From Pseudolysinimonas_A sp039912695 (lineage in GTDB: Bacteria; Actinomycetota; Actinomycetes; Actinomycetales; Microbacteriaceae): a stretch of 64,000 nt of DNA. The DNA lies in NCBI RefSeq assembly GCF_039912695.1, contig NZ_JBDSPJ010000008.1, forward strand, positions 9,054 through 73,053, given 5' to 3'. Position 1 is the first letter of the stretch. Every line of letters begins with the position of its first letter. Positions 24,237 to 32,632 of the stretch are shown here, piece after piece. Under the pieces are notes generated by a model. It worked only from the letters and a program-made list of their open reading frames with translations, was not told the DNA's origin and did no database searches. A program made the translations under genes and the position numbers.

Positions 24237-25318
24237 TTGTCGGCACGACCGGAGGACGGCAGACGGTGTTGAACATTCTGGTGACCGGCGCTGGGGGCGG
24301 TGGCGTCGGCGAACAGCTGATCAAGACCGTGCGCCTCTCCGGGATCGAAAGCCGAATCGTGGCCACGGACACGTCGAGGGTAAGCACCGCGACAGTGAAC
24401 GCGGATGCCTTCGCGGTGGTCCCGATTGCGCGCAACGAGAGCTACCTCAACGAACTCCTCGCCCTCAGCGAGCGCGAGGGGATCGACGTGCTCTTGCCGG
24501 GCTCGGAGGCTGAACTTCGGGTGATCAGCGACAACCGCGAGCACTTCGAACGGCTCGGCATCTTCTTGCCGATCAACCCGAAGTCGGTTATCGATCTCAG
24601 CCTCGACAAGAGCCGTACTGCTGAGTTCTTTACCGAGCACGCTCTCGCTTTCCCCCGGAGCGCGACGATCACGAGCGCCGAAGACCTCGAGCGCGTGGAC
24701 TTCCTGCCCGCGGTCTTGAAGCCCTCGATCGGCGGTGGCGGATCAGCCAACATCATGCTCGCCCAGTCGCTCGACGAACTACGGGTCTTCGGGCAGTACC
24801 TGCTCCGTATTTACCCGGAGTTCGTCGTGCAGGAGTACGTCGGCACCGAAGAGTCCGAATACACCGTCGGCGTACTGCTCGACATGGATGGCGGGCTCGT
24901 GAACTCGATCGCGATGCGCAGGATCATTCGCAGCGGTCTCGGTGCCAAGCTCCGCGTGGCAAACCGCACGGCACGAGGGGAGCTCGGCGAGTACCTCGCA
25001 ATCAGCAGTGGCATCTCTCAGGGCGAGTTCGTCGCTCCCTTCGAACTCAACCGCGAATGCGAACGGATCGCGGTGGAGCTGGGCGCGAGAGCCGCCATCA
25101 ACATCCAATGTCGTTGGGTCGACGGCCAAGCCATCGTGTTCGAAGTCAACCCGCGTTTCAGTGGCACCTCGTCGAGTCGAGCGCTTGTCGGCTATAACGA
25201 ACTGGCGGTGCTGTTGCGAGCACGCTTCGAGGGTATCGAGCCGGAGCGCGGTTTCGCCTATCGTCACGGCTACGTGCTCCGCGGGCTCCAGGAGCGTTTC
25301 GTGCCGGTGGCTGGCTAG
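24233..25318 (+). CDS. ATP-grasp ligase-like protein, cassette copy 2
   Basis: 361 residues from GTG 24233. GTG 24266 has a better-placed GGAGG upstream and would remove the first 11 residues. The nucleotide fold begins 'ILVTGAGGGGVGEQLI'. The ATP-grasp part has 'VLKPSIGGGGS' near 161, 'QEYVGTEESEYTVG' near 200 and 'FEVNPRFSGTSS' at 303-314. It shares with the 5308 protein the 'PGSEAEL/PGLDAEL' loop, the 'FEVNPRFSG/FEINARCSG' metal loop and the 'SRALVGYNE/ARALSGFNE' stretch. The closest known relatives by motif are CarB-like ATP-grasp proteins in surface-glycan loci. The substrate is unknown. Confidence 0.82.
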   Translation: MIVGTTGGRQTVLNILVTGAGGGGVGEQLIKTVRLSGIESRIVATDTSRVSTATVNADAFAVVPIARNESYLNELLALSEREGIDVLLPGSEAELRVISDNREHFERLGIFLPINPKSVIDLSLDKSRTAEFFTEHALAFPRSATITSAEDLERVDFLPAVLKPSIGGGGSANIMLAQSLDELRVFGQYLLRIYPEFVVQEYVGTEESEYTVGVLLDMDGGLVNSIAMRRIIRSGLGAKLRVANRTARGELGEYLAISSGISQGEFVAPFELNRECERIAVELGARAAINIQCRWVDGQAIVFEVNPRFSGTSSSRALVGYNELAVLLRARFEGIEPERGFAYRHGYVLRGLQERFVPVAG

Positions 25319-25388
25319 GGACGACCTGCCAGACCCGTCCGCTCTGGTGAGGAAAACGTGGGGGCTTCCAGGCCACTGCGCGGGACTC

Positions 25389-26570
25389 TCAGTGCGAAGA
25401 GTTCAGCGCCAACACGTCGGCGACGCAGGTGATGCGGACGCCCGGAAGAAGTCCAGCCAAGGTCTGCGCGAGCCTCGGACCGAAGGTCTGCGACATGATC
25501 AGCACCGAGACGGGCGGCTGGGCCAGAAGCTCCTCGCGGTTCTCGATCGGCGCGACGAACCCAGGGTAGAACTTGCCATGCGCGCTTTCGTCGTCGTCGA
25601 AGAAGCGCACCGCGTCCAACCGGAGCCCAGCGATCTTGGCGACGTTCACGAACCGACTCGGTACGTACACTCCGAGTCCTCGACCGTCGCGGGTGCTGTC
25701 TTCGACAAATTCGCGGATGAGCGCGCTTTGGGCTTGCATCTGGCGCGCGTAGCGCTCCGCCAGCTCAAGCGCCTCCGGCACCTCAACCAATTCGACCGGT
25801 TGCTCGACCGGAGTGATGACGCAATAGAGAGAACCGCCGAAGGACGCGGTCTCGAGAACATCGACGTTCAACCCAGCCATCCGGACCGTGTTGGTGAGCG
25901 TCCGGCGATCGAAGTAGCTCCAGTGCTCGTGGAACAGCGTCGAGGCGTCACCCGAGTTGATGTAAGCGCTCTCGTCGGGGACACCGATGATGATGCGACC
26001 GCCGATAGCCAGCTGGCTTGCGATCACGCCCAGGAAATCGACCGGGTCTTCGAGGTGCTCGAGCACGTTGCTGAGCACGATGAAATCGAACAGCCCGGTC
26101 ACCTCGGGCGAAGGGAAGAAGTCGTGCACAATCTCGACGCCGATCTCCCTCGCCCCATCCTGCCCATGCGCGCCCGGCTCGATCCCGAGTACGACGCCAC
26201 CACGGTCTCGAAGCTGGCCGAGGAGGTAACCGGTTCCGCTCCCGATCTCCAAAACGCGACGTCCCTTAAACTCGCCGATCTCCCGGTCGATGAACGCGAG
26301 GAAGTCGTCGGCGTAGATACGCCCGATCCCCGACGCGTCGAAGTTGCTCGGCATCGCGTCGGCAGTGCGGTACGCGATGCCGAGTGCATCAGCGACGGCC
26401 AGGTTCTGACCCTGGCTGACGAGGCCCGTGCGGGTGTCGACTCCGAGCACAAATGGCAACGCGTCGGGAAGGCCAGATATGTTGTGCGGGCGATCGAGTG
26501 CACCCATAACGAACGGAAGTGAGTCGACGTGCCAGAGGGCGATGACGCGCGAGTGGGGCAAAGTCGACAC
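25389..26570 (-). CDS. SAM-dependent methyltransferase, sugar C-methyltransferase-like
   Basis: 393 residues. A class I SAM-binding core has 'VLEIGSGTGYLLGQL' (about 103-117) and 'FDFIVLSNVLEHLEDPVDFL', then a C-terminal Rossmann-like domain ('LGVYVPSRFVNVAKIAGL', 'FYPGFVAPI') like that of TylC3/NovU-type sugar C-methyltransferases. Those enzymes normally begin with a four-cysteine zinc motif; the corresponding N-terminal part here ('LPFVLGVDTRTGLVSQGQN') has none. GTG 26570 is preceded at 7 nt by TAACGT; ATG 26507 is an alternative. It is the last gene of the operon reading from 32453, so it may methylate the sugar made there. Confidence 0.8.
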   Translation of the reverse strand: MSTLPHSRVIALWHVDSLPFVMGALDRPHNISGLPDALPFVLGVDTRTGLVSQGQNLAVADALGIAYRTADAMPSNFDASGIGRIYADDFLAFIDREIGEFKGRRVLEIGSGTGYLLGQLRDRGGVVLGIEPGAHGQDGAREIGVEIVHDFFPSPEVTGLFDFIVLSNVLEHLEDPVDFLGVIASQLAIGGRIIIGVPDESAYINSGDASTLFHEHWSYFDRRTLTNTVRMAGLNVDVLETASFGGSLYCVITPVEQPVELVEVPEALELAERYARQMQAQSALIREFVEDSTRDGRGLGVYVPSRFVNVAKIAGLRLDAVRFFDDDESAHGKFYPGFVAPIENREELLAQPPVSVLIMSQTFGPRLAQTLAGLLPGVRITCVADVLALNSSH

Positions 26571-26580
26571 GTGACCGACG

Positions 26581-27789
26581 TTAGTGCAACGGCTGGAGCG
26601 GCTCGTCCAGCACCCGGCGCAACTCCCGTGTCATCGCTGCCCCGGAGACGCTCGCCGATGCGTGATCGCGCACCCAACGGGCGCCGCGTCGGGCGAGCGG
26701 CTCGAGCCGATGCGGCTCATCTAGCAGCAAGCGCAGATGGGTGTGGACGCGGTGCGGCGGCGTCACCAGCCACGCTTCCGCGGAGTCCTCGGGGAGCTGC
26801 AGCTCGACCCGCGGATCCGCGCTCGTGATCAGCGCAGCGCCGGCGGCCATCGCCTCGACGCCGAACACGCCCGGGGTGAACGCGTAGAACTCGTTCATCA
26901 CGATGTGCGCGCGTCGGAGGGCGGTCTTGACCTCCGAGTTCGGCACACCAATGAGCTCCACATACTCGAAGTCGTAGCCGTCCTCGAGCAACGCGGCGAC
27001 GGCGGCCCTCACCAGCTGGGTGCCCTTGATGATCGGCGACGAGGGGGCGTGCACCACGACGAGACGATCGAGGTCATCGAAACGATCGAACGAGGTGGTG
27101 ATCTCGTCATCCGGGTAGAAATACCGCGTGGGCAAGGTGGCGCGTTCGAGATAGCTGCGTTGGTCGACATCCGCGTTGTAGATGAGGTCGGCGTACCTGT
27201 CGGCGACCGCGGCGACCCGCCGCTTGATGTCGTCGTAGGCGTCGGAGCCGAACACCGGATTAACGTCGGCCAGGTAGGTGGCGAGATTTGGATGCCCCGA
27301 CTCACGCTCGAGCTCACGCATGCGCTTCGGGGAGCGGATGTCGTTGCCGGTGAATGAGCAGACGATCGCGATGCCACGGCGTCGAAGGAATCGGAACTCG
27401 TGTTCGCGGTAATCGCGTCCCGAATTCAGGAACCCCTCGGAGCCGACATACACGAATCCTCTAGTGCGCGCCGCGAGGCTTCCGAGTTTCCACGGTCCGA
27501 GGAACAGGTCGCGCCGATTCGCTGCTCCGGGCAGCCTGCTGAGCGGACCCGGAGACCATCCATAAGGCACGTCGTAGTAGCGGTGCCGAGCGAGCACGAC
27601 GGACATGGAGTCGGGGACGGCGCGGGCGATGTCGAAGACGAGCGACGCGATCTCGTAAGGTCCGACCACCCAGTCGATATCGGAACTCGAGCCGCCCCGG
27701 CGGATCCTCGCGATGAGGTAGGCGAGCCGGAGCACGACGATCTGCACGACAAACCGCAGACCCCCGATCATCCGCCGCACGATGGTCAC
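26581..27789 (-). CDS. Glycosyltransferase, GT4-like
   Basis: 402 residues from a GTG that overlaps the stop of the HisF-WbpG fusion gene (GTGA). The C-terminal half carries the donor-site features: 'VVVHAPSSPIIKGTQLVRAAV' near 245 and 'FGVEAMAAGAALITSADP' near 310, with the first Glu of the E-x7-E motif. The N-terminal half has a hydrophobic stretch near residues 10-25 that may hold it at the membrane. It resembles the protein at 35875 in plan ('HAPS/HAPT', 'KGT' and 'EAMSAG' motifs). It probably transfers the sugar built by the preceding amidotransferase operon. Confidence 0.78.
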   Translation of the reverse strand: MTIVRRMIGGLRFVVQIVVLRLAYLIARIRRGGSSSDIDWVVGPYEIASLVFDIARAVPDSMSVVLARHRYYDVPYGWSPGPLSRLPGAANRRDLFLGPWKLGSLAARTRGFVYVGSEGFLNSGRDYREHEFRFLRRRGIAIVCSFTGNDIRSPKRMRELERESGHPNLATYLADVNPVFGSDAYDDIKRRVAAVADRYADLIYNADVDQRSYLERATLPTRYFYPDDEITTSFDRFDDLDRLVVVHAPSSPIIKGTQLVRAAVAALLEDGYDFEYVELIGVPNSEVKTALRRAHIVMNEFYAFTPGVFGVEAMAAGAALITSADPRVELQLPEDSAEAWLVTPPHRVHTHLRLLLDEPHRLEPLARRGARWVRDHASASVSGAAMTRELRRVLDEPLQPLH

Positions 27790-29759
27790 GGCCTGCAAAA
27801 CTTGACGTAGAAGCTCTTAGGCACGCGGTTGAGTTTCATGAGCACCCAGAACAGCGGGCGCAGCCTCTCGAACCACTTCTTATAGGTGGGGTAGTCGCGG
27901 TAGGTGTGTTTCGGCGCGGTCATGAGCGCGTCGAACCGCGCATCGTCGTAGCCGAGACGCTTCTTGAGCAACTCGATGAGTTGCGGATCGGGATACCGGG
28001 GGGCGATGAATCGCTCAAGGGCCACTTGACGCTCCATCTGCCCGGATCGGATGAGAGCTGAAAACTCGATCTGACGGAAGTTGACGCCGAAGCGCTTGGG
28101 CATGAAGTAGCTGTGACAGAACGCCGAGAAGCGATTCTCGAGGTGGTGGCCGCCGTACCATTCCCACCCGTAGCGATCAGCGAGAAAGCGCTTGGCCTCC
28201 TCCTTGTGGTAGTCGACCCAGTAGAGGGGGCGCGTGCGCTCGATCCCGGAGAAGGCCGACCACTTCAGAAACTTGAGGAAGTCGAGGTTGGGGTAGGTCT
28301 TCATCGGGACAGTCCCGAACTGGCGGTGCACCGACTTGATGTATCCGCCGTCCATGTAGATCCATCCGCGGGGAGCGATTCCCTCGGTGCGGAACGAGTG
28401 CCCCTCGACGATGTGTTTGATGCCGTGCTTCTCGGCGGCGCGGTAGAGCACTCCCATGAAACCGATATCTGTCGGCGTGTCGATGTCGATGACCCCGGCC
28501 TCGATGAACGACCGGTAGATGTCGTCGTACTCGGTGTTGTCGACGACATAGGTCTCGAGGTCGACGCCCAGCTTGTCAAGCACGGCGTAGATGTTGGAGG
28601 TCGCCACCGGAGAGTTCCAGGTGTTGTCGAAGTGCACCGCGAGGGGGCGTACCCCCAGTTCGACCAGCAAGTGGGCAAGATACGACGAGTCCGTGCCGCC
28701 GCTCACCCCGATGATGCAGTCGTACTTCTTCCCCTCCCCCGATCGCTTCAGCCGCTCGGCGAAGGCGTGCATCGCCGCAGTGCTGGAGGCACCGGTCGGG
28801 TACTGCGCGTCGAGCTCGTCGTGGAGCGAGCAGTAGTAACAGATCGGGCCCTCGTCGAGACGCGCGCCCGGTACGTCGGACGTCGTGATGCACCGCTCGC
28901 ACATGACAGTCGTCGAGAGATCCCGTCCCGGGATCTCGTACCGCGCATCGACGTGGGCGTCATCCTCTACCCCGACCGATCGATGCTCTCGTTCTTCCTG
29001 GAACAGGGCGGTGAGCTGTGCGCCGCTCGGGTAGTTGATGAGCACGCTGTCACGTCCACCCTGCATCACGAACTGGCTGCCCGCGGCGACTGCCGACGCG
29101 CCAGCTTCGAGGATCGGCTCGGCGAGGTGCTCCCGCGTGCCAGCACCGCCGTGCGCGATGACCGGCACTTCGGGCAGGAGGCGGGTTACTTCCCGAACGA
29201 GTTCGAGATCGATACCGGCGCGCGTTCCCTCCCGGTCGATGCTCGTCACCATGATCTCGCCAGCGCCGACCTCCGTTGCGAGTCGACTCCACTCCTGCAG
29301 CCGAAGCGGCGAGAGTTCGGTGCCTCCCCGACCGAAGATGCGGTACTCCCCGTCGTATGCACGCACATCGACCGCTGCGATCACTGCCTGCGCCCCGAGC
29401 GCCCGCACTGCGTCGGCGACAATCTCCGGAGTGTTAAGCAGCGTCGTATTGAAGACGATCTTCTCGAAGCCTTCGCGCACCAGACGGTCGGCCTGTTCGA
29501 CCGAGCTGACTCCGCCGCCGTAGGCCAGGGGCACGAAGCACTCGGTGGTGAGCCTTCGCAGGTAGTCGAGCTGGATCGGCGCGCCGCGCGCGGCCCCGAT
29601 ATCGAGAAGCAGCATCTCGTCGACCTCGAGATCGTTGAAGATGCTGAGGACGTTGACCGGATCGCCGACGTATTGCGGGTCCTCGAACCGACGGGTCTTC
29701 ACGAACCTGTCGTTCTCGAGGAGCAGGGCCGGGATGACACGCGGACGGATGCTGAGCAT
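27786..29759 (-). CDS. HisF2-WbpG fusion: N-acetyl sugar amidotransferase with built-in ammonia channel
   Basis: 657 residues. Residues 1-252 are a HisF-type barrel ('VGDPVNVLSIFNDLEVDEM', 'PLAYGGGV', 'AVDVRAYDG' with D131, 'TSIDREGT', 'AGASAVAAGSQF'). The position of HisF Asp11 is Leu ('ALLLEND'), so histidine cyclase activity is not expected. A linker (253-285) leads to a WbpG-type domain with a CxxC...CxxC zinc knuckle (287/290, 307/310) and the PP-loop 'VSGGTDSSY' (353-358). WbpG activates a sugar N-acetyl group with ATP and replaces its oxygen with ammonia to give an acetamidino group. The ATG overlaps the hisH stop by one base (TGATG). HisF and WbpG are separate in the classical Pseudomonas B-band system; here one chain carries both. 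Confidence 0.92.
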   Translation of the reverse strand: MLSIRPRVIPALLLENDRFVKTRRFEDPQYVGDPVNVLSIFNDLEVDEMLLLDIGAARGAPIQLDYLRRLTTECFVPLAYGGGVSSVEQADRLVREGFEKIVFNTTLLNTPEIVADAVRALGAQAVIAAVDVRAYDGEYRIFGRGGTELSPLRLQEWSRLATEVGAGEIMVTSIDREGTRAGIDLELVREVTRLLPEVPVIAHGGAGTREHLAEPILEAGASAVAAGSQFVMQGGRDSVLINYPSGAQLTALFQEEREHRSVGVEDDAHVDARYEIPGRDLSTTVMCERCITTSDVPGARLDEGPICYYCSLHDELDAQYPTGASSTAAMHAFAERLKRSGEGKKYDCIIGVSGGTDSSYLAHLLVELGVRPLAVHFDNTWNSPVATSNIYAVLDKLGVDLETYVVDNTEYDDIYRSFIEAGVIDIDTPTDIGFMGVLYRAAEKHGIKHIVEGHSFRTEGIAPRGWIYMDGGYIKSVHRQFGTVPMKTYPNLDFLKFLKWSAFSGIERTRPLYWVDYHKEEAKRFLADRYGWEWYGGHHLENRFSAFCHSYFMPKRFGVNFRQIEFSALIRSGQMERQVALERFIAPRYPDPQLIELLKKRLGYDDARFDALMTAPKHTYRDYPTYKKWFERLRPLFWVLMKLNRVPKSFYVKFCRP

Positions 29760-30379
29760 CAGGACCGTCCGAAGTCGGCCAGGAGGCGCGCACCCATGCG
29801 ATGGCTCTTCTCGGGATGGAACTGCGCACCGACGACGTTTCCGCGACGGATCATCGACGCGAACGGTACGCCATAGTCGGTGATCGCCATCGTGTCGGAC
29901 GAGTCGGACGGGTCGGCGTAGTAGGAATGCACGAAATAGAAGCGATCGCCGTCGAGGACGGCGGGAAGCACGTCGGCGTTCCCCTGCCGCGTGACTGTGT
30001 TCCAGCCCATATGGGGAACGCGGAGCGCCTCCTCGCCCACGGTCCGCGGGAAGCGTCGAACTGTTCCCGGCACGATTCCCAGCCCGGGCTCGTCGCCTTC
30101 TTCGCTGCCGTCCAGCAGCAGTTGCATGCCGAGGCAGACGCCGAGCACACGGTCCCCCGCGGCGGCCTTCGCCGCGACGACCTCGCCGAGTCCCGAAAGT
30201 CGAAGTCTCGACGCCGCGGTGTCAAACGCGCCGACTCCCGGCAGAATAATCCGCTCAGCCGCGGAGATGACGTCAGCGTCTGCGCTCAGCTCGCTGCTCA
30301 GACCGGTCTTGCGGATCATGTTGGCGATCGATGCGACGTTGCCGACTCCGTAATCGACGATCGTGATGTCGACGGTCAT
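29759..30379 (-). CDS. HisH2-like glutamine amidotransferase, second copy
   Basis: 206 residues. 'TIVDYGVGNVASIANMI' opens the protein, the nucleophile is in 'GVCLGMQLLLDGSEEG', and His and Glu are in 'GAQFHPEKSH'. It supplies ammonia to the HisF part of the adjacent fusion protein; the two genes overlap by one base, and the start overlaps the upstream aminotransferase stop (ATGA). Compared with HisH at 18243 it keeps the 'PHMGWN' and 'YFVHSY' landmarks, so the copies are clear paralogues. No true histidine operon genes are present. Confidence 0.9.
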   Translation of the reverse strand: MTVDITIVDYGVGNVASIANMIRKTGLSSELSADADVISAAERIILPGVGAFDTAASRLRLSGLGEVVAAKAAAGDRVLGVCLGMQLLLDGSEEGDEPGLGIVPGTVRRFPRTVGEEALRVPHMGWNTVTRQGNADVLPAVLDGDRFYFVHSYYADPSDSSDTMAITDYGVPFASMIRRGNVVGAQFHPEKSHRMGARLLADFGRS

Positions 30380-31494
30380 CGACGCCCGGATCTCACCGAG
30401 GCGATCGCGCTCGCGAGCGTCGAGGCGACCTGCTCGACATCAACACTGGTGAGTTGGGGGTACAGAGGAATCGTGAGCGCCGACTGGTGAGCTCGGGTTG
30501 CCGCAGGTAGGGACTCGTCGGGGATGCCGAAGCGCTCGCGGAAATACGGTTGAAGGTGCATCGAATAGGTGCCGAGGGTGACCTCGACATCGTCACCCTT
30601 CATGATGTCGATGATCCTGTTCCTGTCGATGTCCTCGTCGAGGAGCACGACGTACGACTGATAGGAGTGCTGCAGTCCCGCCGGGACGGCGGGGACGCGC
30701 ACGCCGTCCATGCCGGACAGCACGGCGTCGTATTCTGCTGCGACCTCGCGCCGTCGACGGAGGATCTCATCCAGCCGCGCCATCTGGGCAATGCCGATGG
30801 CCGCGTGCACATCGCTGAGCCGGTAGTTGTAACCGGCGTCGATGAAGGACATGAAGTGGGAACCGCGCACAGAGCCATGCGATCGCAGCACCCGCATCCG
30901 ATCCGCAAGGGCTTCGTCGGAGGTCGTGACCATGCCGCCCTCCGCCGTCGTGATGATCTTGCGAGGATGGAAGGAGAAGACACCCGCGAGAGACAGGGTT
31001 CCAGCTTCGCGGCCGTGGTACGTCGCGCCGAGCGCGCACGCCGCATCTTCGATGACGGGTATGCCGTGACGCATCGCGATCTCGTTGATCGGGTCCATAT
31101 CGGCGGTGAGCCCGAATGCGTGCACGGGCATGATCGCCGTCGTGCGCGATGTGATGGCGGCCTCGAGAAGCGCAGGGTCAAGGTTGAAGGTATTGATGTC
31201 GATGTCGACAAAGACTGGCGTCGCGCCCTGCTGCACGACAACGTTCGCGGTGGCAGGAAAGCTGAAGTCCGGGATGACGACCTCGTCACCGGGCTTCACC
31301 CCGGCCGCGTGAAGGGCCAGGTGAAGGCCGGTCGTTGCGGAGCTAACCGCGAATGCCTCCGCGCTCCCCGTGCGTGCGGCGATCAGCCGCTCAAATTCTG
31401 CGGCGCGGGGACCCTGGGTCAGGTACCCAGACTCGAGCACCTCCCCGACGAGCCGGAGCTCCTCGGCTCCGGTGAGGGGGATGTTCAGCCTCAT
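30376..31494 (-). CDS. DegT-family PLP-dependent nucleotide-sugar aminotransferase
   Basis: 372 residues from ATG 31494, which overlaps the SDR stop (ATGA). Family landmarks are 'SSATTGLHLAL' at 51-61, the PLP aspartate in 'EDAACALGA' (D150) and the Schiff-base lysine in 'FHPRKIITTAEGG' (K179). The 'FHPRKIITTAEGG' form is typical of sugar 4-aminotransferases of the PglE/PseC/ArnB type. Directly upstream is a dehydratase-like SDR, so the pair should turn a UDP- or dTDP-sugar into a 4-amino-4,6-dideoxy sugar. HisH and the HisF-WbpG fusion follow, suggesting the product is later amidinated. Confidence 0.9.
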   Translation of the reverse strand: MRLNIPLTGAEELRLVGEVLESGYLTQGPRAAEFERLIAARTGSAEAFAVSSATTGLHLALHAAGVKPGDEVVIPDFSFPATANVVVQQGATPVFVDIDINTFNLDPALLEAAITSRTTAIMPVHAFGLTADMDPINEIAMRHGIPVIEDAACALGATYHGREAGTLSLAGVFSFHPRKIITTAEGGMVTTSDEALADRMRVLRSHGSVRGSHFMSFIDAGYNYRLSDVHAAIGIAQMARLDEILRRRREVAAEYDAVLSGMDGVRVPAVPAGLQHSYQSYVVLLDEDIDRNRIIDIMKGDDVEVTLGTYSMHLQPYFRERFGIPDESLPAATRAHQSALTIPLYPQLTSVDVEQVASTLASAIASVRSGRR

Positions 31495-32453
31495 ACGAAC
31501 ACAGCCTGATACCAAGCCACCGTCTCACGGAGTCCTTCGTCGCTGAGAGCCGCAGGCTGGCGCCCGAGGTAAGACGTGAGGCGGGAGACGTCGGCCTGGT
31601 GAGACCTCACGTCGCCCGGCCGCTCGGGCGTGTGCACGACCGGATGATTCGGCGCATCCATGATCTGCAAGATCTGGGAGACGAGAGCGTTGATCGACGT
31701 CGGCACCCCGGTGGCTACGTTGAACTCTAGGCCGCTGCATTCCGGGCTTTCGGCGATCGCCACCGTCAGATCCGCAGTATCGCGGACGAAGGTGAAGTCT
31801 CGGGTCTGCTCCCCGTCGCCGTGAATTTCGATCGGCACGCCGCTCATCACGCGCTGAACGATGATGGGGATGATGCCCGCATAGGAGCCGGGATTCTGGC
31901 GCGGTCCGTAGTTGTTGAAGGGCCGCACGGTCGTCGCGTCGATGCCGAACGTACGCACATAGGAGCGGATGATGTGATCTTCGGCTGACTTCGCTGCAGC
32001 ATAGGGCGTGATGGCATCGTGCGGATGGTCCTCATCCATCGGGGTGTACCTGCTGGTGCCGTAGGCCTCCGAACTCGACATGTGCACGAGTCGTTGGATG
32101 AGCCCGCGACGCGCCAGCTCGCAGAACGTAGTCGTGATCCCGATGTTCGTGTGGATCGTCCAGGACGGGTAGGTCAGGGACGTGGGCAGGGGGACGACAG
32201 CCAGGTCGAACACTGTCTCGATCTCGTGCGCGATCACGACGTCCTGCATGGCGGCGAGGTCCGACGCGTCGAGACGCAGGATCTCGAGGTCGTACTTGCT
32301 GCGTGCGTCGTCAAGATTGCTCTCGTTACCGAGGAAGAAGTTGTCGACGACCACGAGGGTGCTGGGCTCCTCGAGCACCAGGCGGTCGACGAGGTGGCTC
32401 CCAATGAAGCCCGCGCCTCCCGTCACCAGCACTGAACGATTTCGGATCGACAC
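31491..32453 (-). CDS. Extended SDR, nucleotide-sugar 4,6-dehydratase or decarboxylase-like
   Basis: 320 residues. 'VLVTGGAGFIGSHLVDRL' binds NAD, 'MSSSEAYGTS' follows, 'YAAAK' is the catalytic Tyr/Lys pair, and 'NNYGPRQNPGSY' and 'RDFTFVRDTADL' are extended-SDR motifs. The S-E pair in SSSEAYG is the pattern of 4,6-dehydratases (GMD, LegB) and UDP-xylose synthase rather than of 4-epimerases. Because an aminotransferase follows, dehydratase is my preferred reading. The GTG start at 32453 has GAAGGG upstream. It is the first gene of a six-gene minus-strand operon running to 25389. Confidence 0.8.
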   Translation of the reverse strand: MSIRNRSVLVTGGAGFIGSHLVDRLVLEEPSTLVVVDNFFLGNESNLDDARSKYDLEILRLDASDLAAMQDVVIAHEIETVFDLAVVPLPTSLTYPSWTIHTNIGITTTFCELARRGLIQRLVHMSSSEAYGTSRYTPMDEDHPHDAITPYAAAKSAEDHIIRSYVRTFGIDATTVRPFNNYGPRQNPGSYAGIIPIIVQRVMSGVPIEIHGDGEQTRDFTFVRDTADLTVAIAESPECSGLEFNVATGVPTSINALVSQILQIMDAPNHPVVHTPERPGDVRSHQADVSRLTSYLGRQPAALSDEGLRETVAWYQAVFV

Positions 32454-32484
32454 GTTCGATTGCCCTTCTAAGAGGTGTGGGGGG

Positions 32485-32490
32485 ACGCTA
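32485..32490 (-). promoter_or_regulatory. -10 box TAGCGT for the six-gene amidino-sugar operon
   Basis: TAGCGT on the minus strand is followed by a leader of about 31 nt containing GAAGGG, then GTG 32453. It lies in the 179-bp divergent region before the epimerase gene. Confidence 0.4.
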
Positions 32491-32619
32491 CCCAGCCCCG
32501 GTCGATTATACGGAGGCGGACCTTGGCGCTCCTGCGTCGTGCCGCATCGCCAACGGCTTCGGTGCATTCGAGACGCCACGACCCGCGATGGCTGCCCGCC
32601 GCGCAACGGAGGAGCCTCC

Positions 32620-32625
32620 TAAGCT
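32620..32625 (+). promoter_or_regulatory. -10 box TAAGCT, 7 nt before ATG 32633 (leaderless)
   Basis: TAAGCT, CGAGGCC, then ATG. GGAGG further upstream (32609-32613) is too far away to serve this start. Confidence 0.5.
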
Positions 32626-32632
32626 CGAGGCC

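Noticed and set aside
28113..29876. 587-codon plus-strand open frame opposite the HisF-WbpG fusion
   Set aside because: It is antisense to strongly conserved HisF, zinc-knuckle and PP-loop motifs. Its length comes from high GC and lack of stops on the complement; no RBS, promoter or domain.
31491..32453. UDP-glucose 4-epimerase (GalE)
   Set aside because: The SSSEAYG motif has the Ser-Glu pair of dehydratases/decarboxylases rather than the S-x-Y pattern of GalE, and an aminotransferase gene follows.
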